Source: Pseudomonadota bacterium
GTDB taxonomy: Bacteria > Pseudomonadota > Alphaproteobacteria > Acetobacterales > Acetobacteraceae
Reading direction: 5' to 3'
Assembly (NCBI GenBank): GCA_023390705.1
Contig: JAEWCI010000329.1
Coordinates: forward strand, 1 to 14,310
DNA: 14,310 bases
Each line of letters opens with the position of its first letter. Position 1 is the stretch's first letter. The position numbers were made by a program, and so were the translations under genes. A model generated the notes under the pieces. It was not told the DNA's origin and did not search any database. It was given only the letters and a program-made list of their open reading frames with translations. This document shows, in pieces, positions 6,950-13,403 of this stretch.

Positions 6950-8338
6950 ATGAGCAGCACCCTCGATGCCGTCCTGGCGCAATGCGATTCCCAGTACGAG
7001 GCCGCCAAGGGGCGGCTGTTCGACTGGTTGCGGATACCCTCCATCAGCGCCCAGCCGTCGCATGCGGCGGATTGCCGGCAGGCGGCGGAATGGGTCCGCG
7101 ACCAGCTCCGGGACCTCGGCTTCAGCGCCGAATTGCGGCCGACCGCGGGGCACCCGGTCGTGGTCGGGCACCATCCCGGGCCGGGCGAGGGGGCGCCGCA
7201 CCTGCTGTTCTACGGCCATTACGACGCGCAGCCGGCCGACCCGCTGGAACTCTGGACCAGCCCGCCTTTCGACCCGCAGGAGGTTCGGGGCCCGCATGGT
7301 GCCCGGGTGGTGGCGCGCGGCGCGGTGGACGACAAGGGCCAGACCATGATGTGGCTGGAGGCCCTGCGCGCCTGGCACGGCGTGACCGGCAGCCTGCCGG
7401 TGCGCGTGCCCGTGCTGGTCGAGGGCGAGGAGGAGGTCGGCAGCCCCAGCCTGGACGGTTTCCTCGCCGCCAATCGCGGCGAACTCGGCGCCGATGTGGC
7501 GATCATCAGCGACACCGGCATGTGGGATATCGACACGCCGGCCATCACCGCGCGGCTGCGCGGCATGGTCTATGCGCAGATCGACCTCCACGCGGCGAAG
7601 CGCGACCTGCATTCCGGCCTCTATGGCGGCTCGGCGCTCAATCCGATCAACGCGCTCACCCACATCCTGGGTGGGCTTCAGGACGAGGCGGGGCGCGTGC
7701 AGATCCCCGGCTTCTACGATGGCATCGCCGGGATCGGCGCGGCCCAGGCGGCGGAATGGGCGGCGCTGGGCTTCGACGAAGGCGCCTTCCTGGCCGATAT
7801 CGGCCTGGCCCAGCCGGCGGGCGAGCAGGGCAGGGGCGGGCTTGAGCGGCTCTGGGCCCGGCCGACCGCCGACCTCAACGGCATCTGGGGCGGCTATACC
7901 GGGGAGGGTAGCAAGACCGTCATCCCCGCCTCGGCCCATGCCAAGCTCTCCTGCCGGCTCGTCCCAGGGCAGGATCCAACCCGCGTGGCGGAGGGGATCA
8001 AGGCATTCGTCCGGCAGCGCCTGCCGGCCGATGCGCGAGCCGAGGTGACCATCCTCAACACCACCCCGGGCATCGAGGTGCCGGCGGACAGCCCCTTCGT
8101 CGCCGCGGCGCGCCGCGCATTGGGTGAGGAATACGGCCGCCCGGCGGTGCTGATCGGCAGCGGCGGCTCCATCCCGGTGGTGGAGAGCCTGCGGCGGCTG
8201 CTGGGGCTGGACAGCCTGCTGATGGGCTTCGGGCTGAACGACGACCAGGTGCACAGCCCGAACGAGAAATTCGAGCTGCGCTGCTTCCACAAGGGCATGC
8301 GCAGCCATGCCCGGCTGCTGGCGGCATTGGCGCGGTAG
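6950..8338 (+). CDS. M20-family metallodipeptidase (carnosinase/ArgE/DapE type)
   Basis: A 462-residue M20 peptidase of the CNDP/carnosinase-like length class, a di-zinc amidohydrolase cleaving dipeptides or N-acyl amino acids in the cytoplasm. The metal and catalytic residues are complete: His90 and Asp92 (YGHYDAQPA), Asp127 (AVDDKG, bridging), Glu161 and Glu162 (EEEVGS), Asp188 (ISDTG), His221 (DLHSGLYGG, the residue contributed across the dimer) and His435 (DDQVHSPNEKF). They match CN2 His99, Asp132, Glu166/167, Asp195, His228 and His445 in order. The dimerisation lid domain falls at about 205-380. The start at 6950 was chosen because similarity begins at SSTLDAVLAQ; the open frame reaches 6860, but those 30 residues resemble nothing. 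The ribosome-binding site is weak (TAGG about 12 bases upstream). Natural substrate unknown. Confidence 0.92.
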   Translation: MSSTLDAVLAQCDSQYEAAKGRLFDWLRIPSISAQPSHAADCRQAAEWVRDQLRDLGFSAELRPTAGHPVVVGHHPGPGEGAPHLLFYGHYDAQPADPLELWTSPPFDPQEVRGPHGARVVARGAVDDKGQTMMWLEALRAWHGVTGSLPVRVPVLVEGEEEVGSPSLDGFLAANRGELGADVAIISDTGMWDIDTPAITARLRGMVYAQIDLHAAKRDLHSGLYGGSALNPINALTHILGGLQDEAGRVQIPGFYDGIAGIGAAQAAEWAALGFDEGAFLADIGLAQPAGEQGRGGLERLWARPTADLNGIWGGYTGEGSKTVIPASAHAKLSCRLVPGQDPTRVAEGIKAFVRQRLPADARAEVTILNTTPGIEVPADSPFVAAARRALGEEYGRPAVLIGSGGSIPVVESLRRLLGLDSLLMGFGLNDDQVHSPNEKFELRCFHKGMRSHARLLAALAR

Positions 8339-8347
8339 GCCGAGGCG

Positions 8348-8364
8348 GCCGGGTTCAGCCCGGC
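8348..8364. terminator. Hairpin in the short convergent gap, overlapping a stop codon
   Basis: GCCGGG-TTCAG-CCCGGC forms a 6-bp stem ten bases after the peptidase TAG. Its loop and right arm lie within the last codons of the minus-strand SDR-like gene, whose stop is at 8355-8357. With only 16 bases between the two genes, this is the only structure available to end either transcript. It lacks a T-tract. Its core resembles the GC palindrome at 2457-2477 (GGG-TTCAG-CCC against GGG-CTTGA-CCC). Confidence 0.35.
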
Positions 8365-8945
8365 GTCCCGGCCAGGAGCCTGACGACCGCCCCCACCATG
8401 TCGCCCTCCCGCGAGGCGCCATCCGCATCGGGCAGGTGGTCGCGGCGCAGCAGGAGGAGCGGGATGGCCGCCTCTGCCAGGCTCGCGGTGAGTCCTGCGG
8501 GCAGCACCTCCTCCCGGCCGGCGGCCTCGCCAGCCAGGAGGACGAGGCCCCGCCGTCCCCGTTCCGGCGCCGTTCCGGCCGCCATGCGCTGCACCATCGC
8601 TGCGGCCAACCCCAGGGCGCTTTCCCGGCCCTGGGGGGCTGCCATGGGCATTTCCGCCCCGGCAACCAGCACCTCCACCCCGTCGCAGGCCGTCCAGGCC
8701 CAGGTCAGCAGGGCCTCCACCATTTCGGGCCGCGTGATATCGGCCAGGCGGAAGTCGAAGCGGGCGCCGGCGGCGATCACGCCGAGCCCGGTGTCGCGGG
8801 CGCCCTCCATGCCGGTGTCCACGCCGATGATGTCGTAGCCGCTGCCGGCAAGGGCGATGCAGATGGCCCGCCCCAGGCCCTGCCGCGCCCCCGTGACCAT
8901 TGCCACCGGGCGGGTCCGTTCCGTTGCGCTCACCCCCTGGTTCAC
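8355..8945 (-). CDS. Degenerate short-chain dehydrogenase/reductase-like protein, catalytic residues lost
   Basis: A 196-residue protein whose first half is a good SDR Rossmann fold: VTGARQGLG (17-25) is the cofactor loop, IIGVDTG (39-45) ends strand 2 with Asp43, and LADIT follows strand 3. The overall style recalls FabG-like 3-ketoacyl-ACP reductases of the 'RPVALVTGGRRGIGRAI' type. Beyond that the family landmarks fail. NNAG is replaced by VAGAE, the catalytic Ser strand reads GLVLLAGEAAG, and no Tyr-x-x-x-Lys exists; the aligned stretch is EEVLPAGLTASLA. The protein is also about 50-60 residues short, yet the frame is intact to a normal stop. The start is GTG at 8945, with AAGGGG seven bases upstream. 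It may be a cofactor-binding non-enzyme, a regulatory partner or a decaying gene. It is divergent from the amidohydrolase operon across 121 bases. Confidence 0.7.
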   Translation of the reverse strand: MNQGVSATERTRPVAMVTGARQGLGRAICIALAGSGYDIIGVDTGMEGARDTGLGVIAAGARFDFRLADITRPEMVEALLTWAWTACDGVEVLVAGAEMPMAAPQGRESALGLAAAMVQRMAAGTAPERGRRGLVLLAGEAAGREEVLPAGLTASLAEAAIPLLLLRRDHLPDADGASREGDMVGAVVRLLAGTPG

Positions 8946-9022
8946 CCTTTCGCCCCTTTGTCGCCCACGGAAGGTCGGTGGTTCCGCCCGCCGTCAAACT
9001 CGGGCAACATGCGGCGGAGCCG

Positions 9023-9055
9023 GGCGCCCGTCCACGGGGGCGCCGGCCCCGGGGC
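9023..9055 (+). promoter_or_regulatory. GC-rich structured leader before the amidohydrolase operon
   Basis: Just upstream of the first amidohydrolase start lie two secondary-structure elements: a 7-bp stem GGCGCCC (9023-9029)/GGGCGCC (9038-9044) with an 8-base loop, and a perfect 10-base palindrome GCCCCGGGGC (9046-9055). The palindrome abuts the ribosome-binding site AAGGA (about 9057-9060). If transcribed, the structure could affect ribosome access to the operon. The SDR/operon divergent gap (8946-9066) otherwise shows no recognisable promoter motif. Confidence 0.3.
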
Positions 9056-9066
9056 AAGGAAACGGC

Positions 9067-10137
9067 ATGCTGCGAGAATACCGGGCGATTGATTGCGACG
9101 TGCATCCGGCGGTGCCGGGCATGGCCGCGCTGACGCCCTATATGAGCGAGTTCTGGCGCGACCAGGTGGAGGAGCGCGCCATCAAGAACCTCAACAGCCA
9201 GAGCTGGCCGCCCATGTCGCCCAAGACGGCGCGGGCGGACTGGCGTGGCGCCGGCGGCCTGGCCGGCACCACGCTGGAGGAATTGCAGCGCCATGCCCTG
9301 GACCGCTTCGGCGCGGAAACCGCCATCCTGAACCCGCTCTACGGCGTGCAGCTTGTGTTCAACGAGGACATGGCGGTTGCCTTCGCCCGTGCCTTGAACG
9401 ACTGGACGCGTGACAAGTGGCTGGATCGTGACAGCCGCTTGCGCGGCTCCATCGTGCTGCCGCTGCAGAGCATCGAGGAATCGGTGCATGAGATCGAGCG
9501 GCTGGCTGGCGACCGGCGCTTCGTCCAGGTGATGGCGCTGGTTATGGGCGAGAACCCGCTCGGCCGCCGGCAATACTGGCCGATCTACCAGGCCTGCGTG
9601 AAGCATGGGCTGGCCTTCGCCATCCATGCCGGCAGCGCCTATCGCCACCCGCAGACCTCGGTGGGCTGGCCGAGCTGGTATCTGGAGGAATATTTCGCCA
9701 ACCAGCAGGGCTTCCAGAGCCAGCTTGCCAGCCTCATCACCGAGGGCGCGTTGGGCAAATTCCCGGAACTGAAGGTGGTGCTGCTGGAATCCGGCGTCAC
9801 TTGGCTGCCGGCCTTCCTCTGGCGGCTGAACAAGGTGTGGAAGGGCGTCCGGTTCGAGGTGCCCTGGGTGGACCGGCTGCCGTCCGACTATGTGCGCGAC
9901 CAGGTGCGGCTGACGGTGCAGCCCTTCGACGCGCCCGACGACGCGGATGTGGTGAAGCGGATACTGGACCATCTGCGTTCCGATGAGATGCTGCTCTGGT
10001 CCTCCGATTGGCCGCATTGGCAGTTCGATGGCGATGCCGTGGTGCCGCCCGGGCTGCCCGCCGGCCTGCTGCCAAAACTGATGCGCGACAATCCCCTCGC
10101 CACCTATGCGCGCCTGCGCGAAGGAGCCCTGGCATGA
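9067..10137 (+). CDS. Amidohydrolase-2 family protein, first of a tandem pair (ACMSD/decarboxylase-like)
   Basis: A 356-residue TIM-barrel metal enzyme of the amidohydrolase_2 family (PF04909 type), which includes non-oxidative decarboxylases such as ACMSD and gamma-resorcylate decarboxylase as well as hydrolases. The likely metal ligands are Asp11 and His13 (DCDVHP), His187 (FAIHAGS) and Asp314 (SSDWPHWQFD). Asp-x-His at strand 1 replaces the His-x-His of ACMSD, as in several uncharacterised members. The start ATG at 9067 has AAGGAAACGGC in front of it; the frame is open back to 8857, but that stretch is unlike the family and lies in the divergent gap and the SDR gene. Its TGA overlaps the next start as ATGA, so it is coupled to its paralogue. 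No signal peptide. The reaction cannot be assigned from sequence alone. Confidence 0.85.
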   Translation: MLREYRAIDCDVHPAVPGMAALTPYMSEFWRDQVEERAIKNLNSQSWPPMSPKTARADWRGAGGLAGTTLEELQRHALDRFGAETAILNPLYGVQLVFNEDMAVAFARALNDWTRDKWLDRDSRLRGSIVLPLQSIEESVHEIERLAGDRRFVQVMALVMGENPLGRRQYWPIYQACVKHGLAFAIHAGSAYRHPQTSVGWPSWYLEEYFANQQGFQSQLASLITEGALGKFPELKVVLLESGVTWLPAFLWRLNKVWKGVRFEVPWVDRLPSDYVRDQVRLTVQPFDAPDDADVVKRILDHLRSDEMLLWSSDWPHWQFDGDAVVPPGLPAGLLPKLMRDNPLATYARLREGALA

Positions 10138-11237
10138 ACGTCATCCAGCCGCTCGGCAATCCGGGCAAGCCCGCCGCCGCCACCCTTGGCCTGGTGGATG
10201 TGGACATCCATCCGCGGCTCGACAGCATCGCCGAACTCAAGCCGTGGCTGAGCGAGCGCTGGATGCAGCACGCCGAGATGTTCGGCGTGCGCCCGAAACA
10301 TGGCTTCATCGGCGACCCGCCCTTCCCGAAGGCGCAGCCCATGGCCTCGCGCCGGGATGCCTGGCCGCCGGGCGGCAAGCCGGGCACCAGCCTGGAATTC
10401 ATGCGCCATCAGTTGCTGGACAATTACGGCATTGATGTCGGCGTGCTGAACCCGCTGCAGCCGAGCGGTCAGGGCGACCGCGTCAACGGCTTCTCTGCCG
10501 CCATGGCCCATGCGGTGAATGAATGGCAGTTGGAGAAATGGACGCGGCAGGAGCCGCGGCTGCGCGCCAGCGTGGTGGTGCCGTACGAGGACAGCACCGC
10601 TTCCGCCGCCGAGATCCGCAAGCGCGCCGGCGACCCGAATTTCGCCCATGTGCTGATTATGAGCCGCACCTCCGAGCCGGCCGGCAACCCGCGCTACTGG
10701 CCCATTTACGAGGCGGCGCAGGAGGTTGGGCTGCCGGTGGCCTTCCACGCCTTCGGTTTTTCCGGTACGGCCATGACCAATGGCGGCTGGCCCAGCTTCT
10801 ACATCGAGGAAGTCAGCGAGCATGCGACCTCCTGCCAGAACCAGGTTGCCTCCCTGGTGGTGGAGGGCGTGTTCGAGCACTTCCCGAAACTGAAGGTGGT
10901 GCTGATCGAATGCGGCTTCGCCTGGCTGCCTTCGGTCGGCTGGCGCCTGGACAAGCACTGGAAGGCGCTGAAGGCCGAGGTGCCGCACCTGAAGCGGGCG
11001 CCGAGCGAATACATCCGCGAGCATTTCTGGGTTTCGACCCAGCCGATGGAGGAGCCGGAGCGCGGCCCCCACCTGCGCGACATCTGCGACTGGATCGGTT
11101 GGGACCGCATCCTCTTCGCCACCGACTACCCGCACTGGGATTTCGACGACCCACGCCAAGCCCTGCCGGGCCATCTGCCCGTGGAACTGCGGCGTGACAT
11201 CTTCGGCGGCAATGCCCGCAAGCTCTACGGATTCTGA
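10134..11237 (+). CDS. Amidohydrolase-2 family protein, second of a tandem pair
   Basis: A 367-residue paralogue of the preceding gene. It keeps the same order of motifs: Asp24 and His26 (VDVDIHP), LNPL (105-108), RYWPIYEAA (187-195), His205 (VAFHAFG), GGWPSFYIEE (217-226), FPKLKVVLIE (250-259) and Asp331 (ATDYPHWDFDDP). The first paralogue has matching blocks RQYWPIYQA, VGWPSWYLEE, FPELKVVLLE and SSDWPHWQFD, so the two arose by an old duplication. Both retain the metal ligands, suggesting two active enzymes or a hetero-oligomer rather than one active and one inactive copy. The start ATG sits in the ATGA overlap and has GAAGGAG seven bases upstream. It is followed after 25 bases by the Rieske gene. 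The reaction is unknown; decarboxylation or hydrolysis of a carboxylated substrate is the family expectation. Confidence 0.86.
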   Translation: MNVIQPLGNPGKPAAATLGLVDVDIHPRLDSIAELKPWLSERWMQHAEMFGVRPKHGFIGDPPFPKAQPMASRRDAWPPGGKPGTSLEFMRHQLLDNYGIDVGVLNPLQPSGQGDRVNGFSAAMAHAVNEWQLEKWTRQEPRLRASVVVPYEDSTASAAEIRKRAGDPNFAHVLIMSRTSEPAGNPRYWPIYEAAQEVGLPVAFHAFGFSGTAMTNGGWPSFYIEEVSEHATSCQNQVASLVVEGVFEHFPKLKVVLIECGFAWLPSVGWRLDKHWKALKAEVPHLKRAPSEYIREHFWVSTQPMEEPERGPHLRDICDWIGWDRILFATDYPHWDFDDPRQALPGHLPVELRRDIFGGNARKLYGF

Positions 11238-11262
11238 CCACGGCCGCTGTCCAGGGGGAGAA

Positions 11263-11676
11263 ATGGCGAAGCATGTCGTCGCTGCCGTGGCGGAATTCCC
11301 GCCTGGCGAGCGCAAGCGGATCGAGGCCGATGGCAAGCCCATCGTCGTCTTCAATCTGGGGGGCGAGTTCTTCGCCCTTTCGGATCGTTGTCCGCACCAG
11401 GGTGGCAGCCTCTGTGCCGGCACGGTCAGCGGCCATGTCTCCTCGCCGGAGCCGGGCGTCTATCATTATGAGCGGCGTGGCGAGATGGTGCGCTGCCCCT
11501 GGCACTACTGGGAATTCGACATCCGCACCGGCAAGTCCTGGTTCGACCCGAAGCGCGTGCAGCTTCGGCAGTTCCCGGCGCATGTGGAGAAGGGGGCGGC
11601 ACTGGTCGAAGGCCCCTATGTCGCGGAAACCTTCAGCGTAAGCGTCGAGAACGACTACGTGGTGGTGGAGGCCTAG
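11263..11676 (+). CDS. Small Rieske [2Fe-2S] protein with extended inter-motif loop
   Basis: A 137-residue soluble Rieske-type iron-sulfur protein. The cluster ligands are Cys43 and His45 in CPHQGG and Cys78 and His81 in CPWHYWEFD. Standard Rieske ferredoxins (BphF, NirD type) are about 100-110 residues with roughly 16 residues between the two motifs; here 32 residues separate His45 from Cys78. The second motif ends WHY rather than the usual WHG. It has no signal peptide, transmembrane segment or oxygenase catalytic domain. The ATG at 11263 follows AGGGGGAGAA. The gene lies 25 bases after the amidohydrolase pair and two bases before the transporter binding protein, so it belongs to the same operon. 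It probably transfers electrons, or its cluster senses redox state or oxygen, but no reductase or oxygenase partner is encoded in the window. Confidence 0.88.
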   Translation: MAKHVVAAVAEFPPGERKRIEADGKPIVVFNLGGEFFALSDRCPHQGGSLCAGTVSGHVSSPEPGVYHYERRGEMVRCPWHYWEFDIRTGKSWFDPKRVQLRQFPAHVEKGAALVEGPYVAETFSVSVENDYVVVEA

Positions 11677-11678
11677 GC

Positions 11679-12650
11679 ATGCTGCGCCGCCGCACCCTGG
11701 CCGGGCTGACGGTGGCGCTGCCTTTCATCGCCGATGCTCGGGCCCAGGCACAGGGGGATTGGCCGGATCGGCCGCTCCGCCTCATCGTGCCCTTCGCCCC
11801 GGGCGGCGCCAACGACATCGTTGCCCGGCTCCTGGCGCAGAAGCTGACCGAGGCGCTGGGCCAGCCCTGCGTGGTGGAGAACCGTCCCGGCGCCCAGGCC
11901 ACCCTGGGCACGGAACTGGTGGCCCGCGCCCGGCCGGATGGCACCACCCTGCTGGTGGCGGCGAGCGGACCCATCACCGTCAGCCCCGCCACCAATCCGC
12001 GGCTTTCCTACGACCCGCGACGCGATCTGGCGCCCATCAGCCTGCTGGCGGATTTCCCGCTGGTGCTGCTGGTGGGCGCCGACCGGCCGGTGCAGGACCT
12101 GGCCGGGCTGGCTGCCTGGGCCAGGGCCGAACCTGGGCGGATGAGCTATGCCTTCCCCTCTGCAAGCTTCCAGTTGGCCCATGAATTGCTCAAGCAACGG
12201 ACCGGTATCGAAGCCGTGCCCGTGGCCTATCGTGGCAGCGCCGATTGCGTGAACGCGGTGGCGGCCGGCGACGTGGCGATGGTGCTCACGGATAGCGGGC
12301 CAGCCACCGCCGGCCTGCAATCCGGCCGGGTCAAGGCACTGGCAATTACCGCCGCGGAACGCCTGCCGGGCTTCCCCGGCGTACCGACCATGGCCGAGTC
12401 GGGGCTGCCGGAGATGCAGATCGCCCTCTGGACCGGGCTGCTGGCCCCCGCCGGAACTCCGGGCCCGGTGATTGAGCGGTTGCACCATGAGGCAGCGCGC
12501 GCCATGGCGGCACCGGATCTTGCCACACGGCTAACGGCACTGGCGATGCGGCCGGTGGGCAGCACGCCCGCTCAGTTCCGTGAGACGATCTCCCGCGAGA
12601 TCCTGCTGTGGAGCGAGGTCGCGCAGCGCTCGAATATTCGCTTCCAGTAG
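11679..12650 (+). CDS. TTT-family (Bug/TctC) periplasmic substrate-binding protein
   Basis: A 323-residue exported binding protein of the tripartite tricarboxylate transporter/Bug family, which binds carboxylates and related ligands in the periplasm. The N-terminus MLRRRTLAGL, followed by a hydrophobic stretch and ARAQA, is a signal peptide with a twin-arginine-like start; cleavage after residue 22 or 24 is likely. The mature protein opens with WPDRPLRLIVPFAPGGANDIVAR (28-50), and VVENRPGAQATLGTELVARA follows, both hallmarks of Bug proteins. GVPTMAESGLP and LLAPAGTP occur in the C-terminal half as expected. The start is two bases after the Rieske stop, so it ends the amidohydrolase operon. 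TctA and TctB membrane genes are absent nearby, as is common for Bug proteins, so it must share a distant permease or act as a sensor. It marks the operon ligand as probably a carboxylate. Confidence 0.92.
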   Translation: MLRRRTLAGLTVALPFIADARAQAQGDWPDRPLRLIVPFAPGGANDIVARLLAQKLTEALGQPCVVENRPGAQATLGTELVARARPDGTTLLVAASGPITVSPATNPRLSYDPRRDLAPISLLADFPLVLLVGADRPVQDLAGLAAWARAEPGRMSYAFPSASFQLAHELLKQRTGIEAVPVAYRGSADCVNAVAAGDVAMVLTDSGPATAGLQSGRVKALAITAAERLPGFPGVPTMAESGLPEMQIALWTGLLAPAGTPGPVIERLHHEAARAMAAPDLATRLTALAMRPVGSTPAQFRETISREILLWSEVAQRSNIRFQ

Positions 12651-12724
12651 TCGCCTGGGTACTGCCTTCGCTGCCTTGTCATTTCCCTCCGCGTGGTCCG
12701 GTGACCAATGTGCCGCCGCTGGGA

Positions 12725-13342
12725 ATGGAAAACCATGGCGGAACAAGGGTGCAGCACGGCCCGGGCAGGGAAGGCTTGATCTTCCATCCAACCGGGCTTG
12801 AAGGTGCCTGGCTGATAGAACCGGAGCGGCGCGGCGATGAGCGCGGCTTCTTCGCCCGAATCTTCTGCGAAGAGGAATTCGCCGCCCACGGGCTGGAGAC
12901 ACGCTTCGTTCAGGCAAATAACTCGCTCACCAGGCGCCGGGGCACCCTCCGTGGCATGCATTACCAACTGCCGCCGGCCGCGGAGGTGAAGCTGGTGCGC
13001 TGCGTACGCGGTGCGCTGCACGACGTGATCGTGGACCTGCGGCCTGACAGCCCAAGCTTCCGCCGCAGCTTCGGCGCCGATCTTTCGGCCGACAACCGGC
13101 TGATGATGTATGTGCCACGGGGCTTCGCCCATGGCTTCGTGACGCTGACCGAGGATGCCGAGGCACTCTACCTGGTCAGCGCCCCCTATGCTCCGGCGCA
13201 GGAACGCGGCCTGCGCTTCGACGACCCGGCACTTGGGCTTCGCTGGCCCGTACCACCGCAGGAACTGTCCCCCAAGGATACAGCCTGGCCGGCCTTCGAC
13301 GCGGCGTTCCACGGCATCGAGAGCCTGCGCGGACTGCGCTGA
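12725..13342 (+). CDS. rfbC: dTDP-4-dehydrorhamnose 3,5-epimerase-like protein (RfbC/RmlC family)
   Basis: A cupin of the RmlC family, which epimerises 4-keto sugar nucleotides at C3 and C5. IEPERRGDERGFFAR (31-45) and RGMHYQLPP (76-84) are family hallmarks. His79 is the catalytic base position, Lys89 (EVKLVRC) and PRGFAHGF (131-138) line the site, and Tyr149 and Tyr155, six apart, match the two conserved tyrosines. DDP at 166-168 supplies the Asp partner. The usual Lys after the first Tyr (YK) is Leu here. The start is uncertain. ATG at 12725 gives 205 residues but has no ribosome-binding site; TTG at 12776, after AGGGAAGG, gives 188 residues beginning at (M)IFHPTGLEG, where the family normally begins. 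The frame is open back to 12608, inside the binding-protein gene. The other rml genes are not visible, so a variant sugar pathway is possible. Confidence 0.85.
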   Translation: MENHGGTRVQHGPGREGLIFHPTGLEGAWLIEPERRGDERGFFARIFCEEEFAAHGLETRFVQANNSLTRRRGTLRGMHYQLPPAAEVKLVRCVRGALHDVIVDLRPDSPSFRRSFGADLSADNRLMMYVPRGFAHGFVTLTEDAEALYLVSAPYAPAQERGLRFDDPALGLRWPVPPQELSPKDTAWPAFDAAFHGIESLRGLR

Positions 13343-13403
13343 GATCGTGATGCAAACGGCCCGATACGGCCGGCGTTAGCCACGACACGCCAGGAACACA
13401 GAC

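Noticed and set aside
6838..7044. N-terminal extension of the dioxygenase frame
   Set aside because: It would overlap the divergent peptidase gene; the ATG at 6837 has a good ribosome-binding site (AGGA) and is followed by plausible protein sequence.
6752..8665. 637-codon minus-strand open frame across the M20 peptidase
   Set aside because: It runs through the peptidase, whose zinc ligands are all in place on the + strand, and has the low-complexity composition of a shadow frame.
8857..9066. N-terminal extension of the first amidohydrolase frame
   Set aside because: The added 70 residues are Arg/Pro-rich and overlap the SDR-like gene; the ATG at 9067 has a strong ribosome-binding site and leads directly into the DxH motif.
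7894..10017. 707-codon minus-strand open frame across the peptidase end, SDR-like gene and first amidohydrolase
   Set aside because: It is antisense to two motif-supported genes and overlaps the SDR-like gene in another frame; no domain is seen.
10104..11423. 439-codon minus-strand open frame opposite the second amidohydrolase
   Set aside because: Shadow of the amidohydrolase and Rieske genes; no motif and biased composition.
12651..12724. TTGTCA at 12676 as a -35 box for the epimerase gene
   Set aside because: No acceptable -10 hexamer occurs 16-18 bases downstream, so it is most likely chance.
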